DNA of 9,729 nucleotides from Candidatus Sediminicultor sextus (GTDB lineage: Bacteria > Atribacterota > Phoenicimicrobiia > Phoenicimicrobiales > Phoenicimicrobiaceae), in NCBI GenBank assembly GCA_014894735.1, contig JADBKX010000174.1, positions 1 through 9,729 on the forward strand, given 5' to 3'. Both the position numbers and the translations under genes were made by a program. The notes under the pieces were generated by a model that was not told the origin of the DNA, ran no database searches, and saw only the letters and a list, made by a program, of their open reading frames with translations. Positions 1-5,514 of the stretch are shown piece by piece. Each line of letters opens with the position of its first letter. Position 1 is the stretch's first letter.

Positions 1-29
1 CTTTCCAATAGGGGGAGCCAGACATTTCC

Positions 30-64
30 AGCCCTTTGGCCTTTTGCTGAAGGGCTTGTTTATT
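30..64 (+). terminator. Hairpin of repeat copy 1, terminator-like
   Basis: AGCCCTTTGGC (30-40) can pair with GCTGAAGGGCT (46-56) to give an 11-bp stem, including two G-T pairs, around a CTTTT loop. A short T-rich tract follows (GTTTATT). The tail is weaker than in copies 2 and 3. It would stop plus-strand transcription entering from the left before the gene at 261. Confidence 0.6.
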
Positions 65-92
65 CAAAAAAGGGTTTATAAAAGATTTGTAG

Positions 93-98
93 TATAAT
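93..98 (+). promoter_or_regulatory. Possible -10 element inside repeat copy 1
   Basis: TATAAT lies inside the 12-mer shared exactly with copy 3 (9466-9477). No convincing TTGACA-like -35 is visible 16-18 bp upstream, and there is no TG extension. If used, it would give a leader of roughly 150 nt for the gene at 261. Copy 2 has a degraded version here, so this remains tentative. Confidence 0.3.
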
Positions 99-219
99 AA
101 ATATGGAAAAATTTATATTATTTTGAAATAAAATACTTGCAAAATATACCAAATGAGCTCATAAACGAAGTAGCTCGGGAATTTTAAAATAAATATGATT
201 CGGGAAAAAAATTAAAATA

Positions 220-240
220 GAAATCATTATCGGTGATTTC
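220..240. other. Inverted repeat upstream of the 261 gene
   Basis: GAAATCA (220-226) and TGATTTC (234-240) form a perfect 7-bp inverted repeat with a 7-nt spacer, ending about 20 bp before the start codon. It could be an operator or a leader hairpin. No binding protein can be named, and in AT-rich DNA it could be chance. Confidence 0.3.
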
Positions 241-260
241 ATCTAAAAAGAGGGAATCAA

Positions 261-956
261 ATGAATGCTAAGGAGTTTCGGTTTTGTGTAGGTGAAGCTA
301 CTGGTGAACGATCAACAGTATGGAAAATATGGGTTAATAGAAGTGACATTTATATACTTACAAGAATGATGGGTTCTGATGCAAAAATTAGCTTACATGC
401 ATCTGGTCATTTCCAGTTTTCAATGACTTCTAAATGGTGGGCAAATCATAGTGAAGACGCCGTCCAAAAAAAAGATCGACATATTGTTCATTGGAAATTA
501 CCTGAAATTCCAAATGGTCAAACTGCTCATGTTTTTCGAATTATCATTCCGAGAAGTGAATTAAGAGAGATTAATGTTGAGGAAAATCTTAAGAAAGTAC
601 ATTGGCTACCAATAGCAGTTCACAATCACGCAACACAGCTTGAATGTTATTTTACTCAACCATTAACGCAGGAACCAAGCACTTTAAATTCACCGTATCA
701 GCATCTTGTTTCAATACCGTTAGTTGATGGGAGGTTGTTTGTTGTTTTTATTCAAGAGGTAGAAATTACTAAAGATAAATTATTAAAATTGGAAAATGCA
801 CGAAACGAAATTCTTAGTATTATGAGTGAAAAAAATATCAGTATTCAACCTAATCAACGTGCGGTTGGTTTTTTAGATATTGGAGATTGTAAGGGATTGA
901 TTGAACTTGCTTTCTTAAAAAGGGACTGCCAGAGAGAAGATAAGGAGTCTTTATAA
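261..956 (+). CDS. Unassigned 231-aa soluble protein
   Basis: This is a complete open frame from ATG, preceded by AGAGGGA (a moderate ribosome binding site about 6 nt upstream). There is no signal peptide or membrane segment. The N-terminal part (residues about 5-55: FRFCVGEATG, TVWKIWV, SDIYILTR, ISLHASG) resembles a type of bacterial hypothetical protein with a beta-rich 'VGxxxGxRSxxWxxW...SLHxSG' start. I recall such sequences but cannot attach a function to them. The rest is mixed alpha/beta, with a charged helix around 165-195. Codon use is AT-rich like its surroundings. It is alone on the plus strand between repeat copy 1 and a decayed zone, which suggests accessory cargo rather than part of the trehalose operon. 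No catalytic motif is evident. Confidence 0.75.
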   Translation: MNAKEFRFCVGEATGERSTVWKIWVNRSDIYILTRMMGSDAKISLHASGHFQFSMTSKWWANHSEDAVQKKDRHIVHWKLPEIPNGQTAHVFRIIIPRSELREINVEENLKKVHWLPIAVHNHATQLECYFTQPLTQEPSTLNSPYQHLVSIPLVDGRLFVVFIQEVEITKDKLLKLENARNEILSIMSEKNISIQPNQRAVGFLDIGDCKGLIELAFLKRDCQREDKESL

Positions 957-1150
957 TTGATAATTAAATAGTATAATAGGGAAGGCCTTATTAGCTCAAT
1001 ATTTCGGTAACTTAAGAGTTACACTGTCCAATTTATTACCTCTTTTTCTAATAAATGCTAATTATTTCTTCTAAACTTTGATATACCTCTTCAGTTTCAT
1101 CACACATACAAAAGTTGCGAAACTCGTCTACTAGCCTCCACCAGAGGTAT
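957..1150. other. Non-coding stretch after the 261 gene
   Basis: I see no credible gene here. It contains a palindrome, GTAACT-TAAG-AGTTAC (1007-1022), not followed by a T run. Just before the long hairpin at 1151 there is a GGTATAAT. Neither can be assigned a role. Confidence 0.4.
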
Positions 1151-1206
1151 AATAGAGTTAGGTTTCTAAAGATTCATTCTTTGGACTAACTCTATTTATT
1201 TTTTAT
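1151..1206 (+). terminator. Long hairpin with T-rich tail
   Basis: AATAGAGTTAG (1151-1161) pairs perfectly with CTAACTCTATT (1186-1196). Inside it TCTAAAGA (1165-1172) pairs with TCTTTGGA (1178-1185), with one G-T pair and a TTCAT loop, leaving only a 3-nt bulge (1162-1164). The sequence TATTTTTTATAG follows. This is a strong intrinsic terminator shape for plus-strand transcripts, including the gene at 261, and it also shields the region from the IS3 remnant that follows. It could instead be a palindromic repeat unit, but no second copy is present in the window. Confidence 0.65.
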
Positions 1207-1230
1207 AGCTCTTAACTTACTGTCCGTTAA

Positions 1231-1360
1231 AGCGGAGAAGGTTCAATTTTCGAATATATTGAAATCTTCTACAATCGAGAATCGAGAAAGATTATATTCC
1301 TCTTTCGGCTACTACAGCCCTGAGGAATATGAAGCGTTAATGTTAACAAAACTGTCTTAA
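1231..1360 (+). pseudogene. IS3-family transposase, C-terminal remnant (frameshifted)
   Basis: The frame starting at 1231 reads SGEGSIFEYIEIFYNRE. A second frame then reads RLYSSFGYYSPEEYEALML and ends at TAA 1358-1360. Together these match the classic C-terminal end of IS3-family integrase-type transposases (IFEYIE.FYNR.R.HSALGY.SPEEFE), which lies just after the catalytic Glu of the DDE core. The break is a perfect 7-bp tandem duplication, AATCGAG at 1273-1279 and 1280-1286; removing one copy restores a continuous frame. A stop (1228-1230) precedes the homologous part, so everything upstream, including the DDE residues, is lost. The sequence just after the stop (GTGTCCGGAATATCGGGGGA, about 1364-1383) looks like the right terminal repeat of such an element. 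The remnant cannot be active. Confidence 0.85.
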
Positions 1361-1363
1361 CTA

Positions 1364-1388
1364 AGTGTCCGGAATATCGGGGGAAGAT
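1364..1388 (+). mobile_element. Probable right end of the IS3-family element
   Basis: Four bases after the transposase stop comes TGTCCGGAATATCGGGGGAA, the kind of terminal repeat seen at IS3-family right ends. No matching left end was found upstream, consistent with truncation. The element boundary cannot be fixed because no target-site duplication can be paired. Confidence 0.5.
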
Positions 1389-1515
1389 CCGGATGAGGTC
1401 CCACAGATAGAGAATTATTGTTTTCATAATAGAATATTATCCTATTACCTATACCTACAAATTTACTTATTTTCCAAGCAAGGTCTTTGCTTTTCAGAAC
1501 AGCTTTGTAACTAAA

Positions 1516-1570
1516 ATAAAAAACCCTTTGCATCTTGTTTATATTATTATCCTGATACAGGGTTTTGTTA
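1516..1570 (-). terminator. Intrinsic terminator for the ligD remnant strand
   Basis: Read on the minus strand, AAAACCCT (1567-1560) pairs with AGGGTTTT, and the sequence continues into TTTATTTT. GTATC/GATGC next to the main stem add further pairing around a loop of about 20 nt. It sits 10-15 bp beyond the stop of the ligD remnant, where the terminator of a minus-strand gene is expected. It may be what survives of the original ligD transcription unit. Confidence 0.6.
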
Positions 1571-1580
1571 TTGCAACATA

Positions 1581-1990
1581 TTATAGGGAAATGGTTGTGT
1601 TTTTCTTTTTATACAGATTCTGCCAGGGATCTTGTTTCTGGGCCAGTCGCCGAAAGATATTGGACAGGTTGTATTTTTGGGCATTATCCAAAGAGGATAT
1701 CTCAGACCAGTCAAGCGGAGTGGCAACAGGCGCATTTTCAATTGCCCGGAGCGAGTAGGGGGCTACTGCAGTCTGTCCGAAGGCATTTCTCAGATAATCC
1801 AAAAAGACCCTGTTTCCTCTTTTTTCTTTTGCCAATTGGGTGGTCAGCTTATCCGGATATTTATCAACAAGCTGCTGTGCTTTTTCCCTGGCAAATGTAC
1901 GGATTTGGTCAAAATCATGCTTCGGCTGGATAGGGATTACCACATGAAGTCCCTTAGAACCGGTAGTCATCACAAAGCTTGCGAGATTTC
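1581..1990 (-). pseudogene. ligD: LigD polymerase (PrimPol) domain, C-terminal half
   Basis: The protein resembles the second half of the polymerase domain of ATP-dependent DNA ligase D, the repair polymerase that fills ends in bacterial NHEJ together with Ku. Visible signatures are TTGSKGLHVV near the start, a basic KEKRGNRVFLDYLRN block (its Asp, residue 59 of the 130-aa open frame, matches the third metal-binding Asp of the family), QTAVAPYSLRA, and APVATPLDW followed by NIFRRLAQKQDPW near the C-terminus. The family domain is about 300 aa; here about 130 remain. The first half, with the DxD catalytic pair, is missing. The frame opens at an ATG within the conserved core (1973), and the codons just upstream (LASFV) still look homologous before homology fades. 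No ribosome binding site fits that ATG. No ligase domain or Ku gene is nearby. I read it as a 5'-truncated pseudogene. Confidence 0.85.
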
Positions 1991-2002
1991 TTCTGTTTTT
2001 TT

Positions 2003-2092
2003 ATCGGGATAAATCGGGATAAGACAAAATATCAGAATACAGAAGAATACAGGAGATTTAAACCGACCAAATAGGTCAAACTGATAGGTCAA
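2003..2092. repeat. Cluster of short direct duplications
   Basis: Three adjacent duplications lie in the gap between the ligD remnant and the CBS gene. ATCGGGATAA occurs twice in tandem (2003-2012, 2013-2022). AGAATACAG is followed at once by AAGAATACAG (about 2034-2052). ATAGGTCAA occurs at 2071-2079 and 2084-2092. They look like slippage or repair scars rather than binding-site iterons because the three units differ from each other. No clear terminator for the CBS gene was found in this stretch. Confidence 0.6.
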
Positions 2093-2131
2093 GCTCGAAT
2101 TCTAAAAGGACCTAAGGGGTATAGTCGTTCA

Positions 2132-2611
2132 TTATTCGGATGGACAAATTCCTTTGAGGGTGCAGTAAAAATTATTGTATACATCTCTGCGTCCGATGAT
2201 GCCGACCATTTCATTTTTGTTGACTACCGGTAAAGTGCGGACATTTCTGTATTTCATTAATGTGATGATTTCATCCAGATCTGCCTTTGAGCTGACGGTA
2301 ATCACTTCGGTAGACATGGCAAAACTTACCTTGGGAAGAGCATCATCAGTGCTGTTGTCTTTTAATACCTCACCTGTTTTGATCATATCCATAACCATAA
2401 AAAGATCATCTGAAGTGATGATCCCGATGATTTTCCCATCTTCTATCACCGGAAAGCCAGTAATTCTTTTACTAATCATCAGTTCGGCGACTTCATCGAG
2501 AGTATCATCCTTAGTTACTGTAACAACATCTTTGGTCATAATATCTTTGGCCTGAATCTGTTTTAGGTTATCGGTCAACTCTTTTAGGGTAAATATTTTT
2601 TTATTTTTCAT
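2132..2611 (-). CDS. Two-CBS-domain protein
   Basis: This 159-aa cytosolic protein consists almost only of two CBS domains (Bateman module). The first, at residues about 21-80, reads KDIMTKDVVTVTKDDTLDEVAELM...GFPVIEDGKIIGIITSDDLF. The second, at about 95-150, reads STEVITVSSKADLDEIITLM...TLPVVNKNEMVGIIGRRDV. Such modules usually bind adenosine nucleotides (AMP, ATP, SAM) or related ligands and act as energy sensors; the ligand here is unknown. There is no fused catalytic domain, so it probably acts on a partner. The ATG has AGAGG 7 nt upstream. It lies 30 bp behind the receiver-domain gene and is probably the last gene of the trehalose operon, which makes nucleotide-responsive control of those enzymes a reasonable inference. 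Stand-alone two-CBS proteins such as mycobacterial Hrp1 have a similar layout. Confidence 0.9.
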   Translation of the reverse strand: MKNKKIFTLKELTDNLKQIQAKDIMTKDVVTVTKDDTLDEVAELMISKRITGFPVIEDGKIIGIITSDDLFMVMDMIKTGEVLKDNSTDDALPKVSFAMSTEVITVSSKADLDEIITLMKYRNVRTLPVVNKNEMVGIIGRRDVYNNFYCTLKGICPSE

Positions 2612-2641
2612 TTTTTTGCCTCTTTACAGTTTTTATTTAAT

Positions 2642-3010
2642 CTAATCCGGGAGAATTTCCTTTATTTTTTTTATCAAATCCCCCATATCATAGGGTTTGG
2701 TGATAAACAGGTTGACAACAAGTTCTTTTACGCTTTTTTCCATATTGACCTTGCTAGTCTGGACAATGACCGGAATATTTTGCAATTCCTTATCTTTTTT
2801 AATTTCTTGTAAAAAGTGGATGCCATTCATCCCCCCCTGCAAGGTAATTGAAGTAATAATTAAATCAACCCATTTTCTTTTTAAAATATCGATAGCCTCA
2901 TCACCCTGGTAGGCGATATCAACTGCGTACCCCCCTGCCTCCAGGTTTTGTTTTAGTTTTTCACAATGAGTGATATCCCCGGTTACCACCAGAATTTGTT
3001 TACTGCTCAT
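2642..3010 (-). CDS. Stand-alone receiver domain lacking the phosphoacceptor Asp
   Basis: This 122-aa protein has the full CheY-like (beta/alpha)5 pattern and no output domain. Beta-1 ILVV is followed by T10-G11 where receivers have the Asp-Asp/Glu magnesium pocket. After beta-3 (VDLIIT) the phosphorylated Asp is replaced by Ser54. Thr85 (VIVQTSK) and the invariant Lys105 (FITKPYD) are kept. Aspartyl phosphorylation and normal metal binding therefore should not work, while the fold and probably the signalling surface remain. It is thus a pseudo-receiver, likely constitutive or controlled by protein contact. Its ATG overlaps the GH65 stop in an ATGA, with GGAGGGA 6 nt upstream (3023-3017), so it is translationally coupled to the GH65 gene. 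The CBS gene follows 30 bp later. Both are plausible regulators of the operon's enzymes; this is inferred from position only. Confidence 0.9.
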   Translation of the reverse strand: MSSKQILVVTGDITHCEKLKQNLEAGGYAVDIAYQGDEAIDILKRKWVDLIITSITLQGGMNGIHFLQEIKKDKELQNIPVIVQTSKVNMEKSVKELVVNLFITKPYDMGDLIKKIKEILPD

Positions 3011-5514
3011 TTATGGTCCCTCCTTTTTTTGAGGTCAATGACCTGTTTTTGATTTAGGCTCAAGAGATGTTCACGGTTAGCGATGATGACCTTTTTCCTG
3101 TAATCTTTCTCTTTTGATTCTTTTGAGCCCGATAGTTTAATGGTGATTTGATCCCTTTTTATTTCAAGGGCATACCAAATACCTTGGTACTTTATTTTGA
3201 AAATAAATTCTTTCCAGCTTTTAGGCAAATCAGGATCTATTCTTATTATACCATTTTCCAGATTAAGACCCGCATATCTTTTAATCGCAATATTGATTGA
3301 CCCGCCCATCACTCCAGTATGAATGCCTTCGGGGGTGGTTCCACTCTGAATATCATTAATATCGGAATTGAGGACTTGGCAATACCATTTCCATGATTGT
3401 TTGGTTTTTCCCAAAATATCAGACAGGTAACAATGAACCACTTTGCTTAAGGTGGAACCATGGGAGGTTCTCTGGACATAATATTCATAATTTTTTCTTA
3501 AGATATCCTGATTAAAGGTATAGCCTAAACCGTCGAATAATTCTTTTAATTCTGTTATGGAAAATAAATAGGGGAGCATAAGTGTATCAGCCTGTTTTGC
3601 TACTTTATATTGGTTGGGGGATTTACCTTCAGCCTTCAAGATGCGATCCATTCTCTGAATATTGCCGTATTTCTTTTTATAGGCCTGCCAATTCAGTTCT
3701 TTTAAATCAAAATATCCCTCAAATTGGCTGATGATGCCACCTGAATTGATAATCACATTCATTTTTTGGCTGATATCTTTCCAAAGTTTCAATTCATCCT
3801 GGCTGATATTCAATTTTTGAATTAACTTTTCTTTAGCCTCATTGGGGAGGATAGAAACTAATTCTAAGGCAGTTTTCAAAGTCCAGACAATCATGATATT
3901 GGTATAAGCATTGTCCTTAAAGCCGGCCTCTTCGGATCCGGGGAGTCTTTCGTGAAATTCATCAGGACCCATTAATCCCTTGGTATGATATCTTTGGTCT
4001 TTCTCATCATAATAGGATAAGCTTGCGCCAAAGCAGGCAATGGAAAAGAATATTTCTGCCCCATAATGGGAGAGAAATTCAAGATCTCCGGCTGTCTTCC
4101 AATGCTCCCATACACTATAGGCAATATCAAAGGAAATATGTCTTTGGTTTCTGCTGTAATCAGGTCCCCATTTACCGGATTTGGGATTGAGGTGAATGAT
4201 TTGTGTTTCTTCCTCTCCGGTAGATCCGCTTTGCCATGGAAACATGGCCCCTTTGTAGCCGTTTTCCCGGGCATATTCTCTGGCTTTGTCTAGCCTTTGA
4301 TAGCGGTAGAGCAGGGAGGATTGGGTAATTTCCGGTAGGTGAAAATCGTAAGTGGGCAGGATAAAAACTTCATCCCAAAAAATATGTCCGCGATAGGCTT
4401 CTCCGGATAATCCTCTGGCGGGAATTCCTGCATCCAATTTGGTATTATGGGGTGATGCGGTTTGTAAAAGATGGAAGAGATGTAACCTCAAAGTTTTTTG
4501 GGAAAAGATATGACCTTTAACTTTAATATCAAACAGGTCCCATAGGTTTGCCCAAACCTTCCGGTTGGACTTATAAAGTGATTGAAAATTCGGGGTTTTC
4601 TCAGCCGATTGAATGGCATCTTCGATAGGATTAGACGAATCCTTGTCCTGGGAGGTATAGATAGAAACATTTTTATCAATCACATATTTCTGTTTTTTGA
4701 GTATCTTTATTTTAAATTCCTGGGAAACAGCTTTTTCTTCTGTTTTGGTTTCGGTTGAGATAATATCTATCTGTTGGTTATTACTTGTTATTCGAATAGA
4801 AGAGGCTTGGGCGATGGTAATTTTGGATTGGCTGGTAGTAACCGACAGGTAGATTCCGTTTTCCGCAAATGTTCCGGATTTGTCAGGGTTGAGATGCAGG
4901 GAATTCAAATCACTGTATCTGTCTACTCCCTGGTTTTGGACTGTGCCCTCCAGTCCCCAGCGGATCCATATTTCGCCACTATAATTTTCCGGTATAATCA
5001 CATATTCAATGGCCATACGGTGCATTTGACCCATATGAACAATTCTTTGGGTTTGTACTGAAGTTATTTTTCCCGATTTTTCTTTTATTTTATAGTTTCT
5101 TATCAGGACTGCTTCTCGGAGATCTAATTTTTGATAATAAGAAACAATGTTATCAGCAGTTGGCAGAATCCACTCAGAACTTTCCGCTGTTTTAAAAGTT
5201 AAGGGCAGCCAGTTTGGGCAGTTCACCAGATCTTCGTTGGTAATGGTTTTTCCTGAAACTTGGCTCTCTAATTTATTATAAACACCTGCCATATAGGTGC
5301 CGGGATAGTGAATTCTTGAGGCAGTCGATTCTGTGAATGCACCCCTGGTGCCTAAATAGCCGTTTCCCAAGGTGCATAATGCCTCTATGAGTTTTTCCTC
5401 GCCGGGCTCAAATTTAAAATACTCCAGTGACCAGGGAGAATTCCCATGATTGTTATTGGTGCCATTTTTAGCATTAATATAACTATTGATTGGAAATTGC
5501 AATAACTTGTTCAA
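3007..5514 (-). CDS. GH65 family glycoside phosphorylase/hydrolase (trehalose/kojibiose/maltose phosphorylase type)
   Basis: This 835-aa protein has the complete GH65 layout. An N-terminal beta-sandwich covers about residues 25-290 (starts FKFEPGEEKLIEALCTLGNGY, NGYLGTRGAF). The (alpha/alpha)6 barrel spans about 330-715 (ARGLSGEAYRGHIFWDEVF, FPWQSGSTGEEET, MGPDEFHER) and a C-terminal beta domain covers about 720-835. Glu519 in GPDEFHE is the expected general acid. Lys640-Gln641 (KQAD) and the HGSTLS loop starting at His685 fall where GH65 phosphorylases bind phosphate. The family inverts alpha-glucosides to beta-glucose-1-P; the exact disaccharide (trehalose, kojibiose, maltose, nigerose) cannot be read from sequence. 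It is cytosolic, with no signal peptide. It starts at TTG, with AAGGAGGT 11 nt upstream inside the preceding gene, and overlaps that gene by 32 bp. The neighbouring beta-PGM-like domain would take its beta-glucose-1-P, supporting phosphorolysis over hydrolysis. The order HAD, OtsB, GH65 is as in mycobacterial OtsB1 (from memory). Confidence 0.9.
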   Translation of the reverse strand: MNKLLQFPINSYINAKNGTNNNHGNSPWSLEYFKFEPGEEKLIEALCTLGNGYLGTRGAFTESTASRIHYPGTYMAGVYNKLESQVSGKTITNEDLVNCPNWLPLTFKTAESSEWILPTADNIVSYYQKLDLREAVLIRNYKIKEKSGKITSVQTQRIVHMGQMHRMAIEYVIIPENYSGEIWIRWGLEGTVQNQGVDRYSDLNSLHLNPDKSGTFAENGIYLSVTTSQSKITIAQASSIRITSNNQQIDIISTETKTEEKAVSQEFKIKILKKQKYVIDKNVSIYTSQDKDSSNPIEDAIQSAEKTPNFQSLYKSNRKVWANLWDLFDIKVKGHIFSQKTLRLHLFHLLQTASPHNTKLDAGIPARGLSGEAYRGHIFWDEVFILPTYDFHLPEITQSSLLYRYQRLDKAREYARENGYKGAMFPWQSGSTGEEETQIIHLNPKSGKWGPDYSRNQRHISFDIAYSVWEHWKTAGDLEFLSHYGAEIFFSIACFGASLSYYDEKDQRYHTKGLMGPDEFHERLPGSEEAGFKDNAYTNIMIVWTLKTALELVSILPNEAKEKLIQKLNISQDELKLWKDISQKMNVIINSGGIISQFEGYFDLKELNWQAYKKKYGNIQRMDRILKAEGKSPNQYKVAKQADTLMLPYLFSITELKELFDGLGYTFNQDILRKNYEYYVQRTSHGSTLSKVVHCYLSDILGKTKQSWKWYCQVLNSDINDIQSGTTPEGIHTGVMGGSINIAIKRYAGLNLENGIIRIDPDLPKSWKEFIFKIKYQGIWYALEIKRDQITIKLSGSKESKEKDYRKKVIIANREHLLSLNQKQVIDLKKRRDHK

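Larger units (their letters stand above)
1..105 (+). repeat. Dispersed repeat, copy 1 (terminator hairpin plus AT-rich box)
   Basis: This is the first of three related copies; the others lie near 8358-8490 and 9350-9480. Shared parts in order are a GGGAGC stretch (13-18), the hairpin AGCCCTT...AAGGGCT (30-56), and a downstream A/G-rich box (about 66-84) ending in TTGTAGTATAAT (87-98). That 12-mer is identical in copy 3. This copy is the most diverged in the A/G-rich box (AAAAAAGGGTTTATAAA against GAAAAGAAGGATTTTTAAA). The copy may extend left of the window. It lies at the head of the gene at 261. The repeat relationship is seen directly; its role is unknown. Confidence 0.7.

Noticed and set aside
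1528..2012. Plus-strand frames of 76-126 codons across the ligD remnant
   Set aside because: They are antisense to a clear LigD polymerase sequence, lack ribosome binding sites and show no family-like composition.
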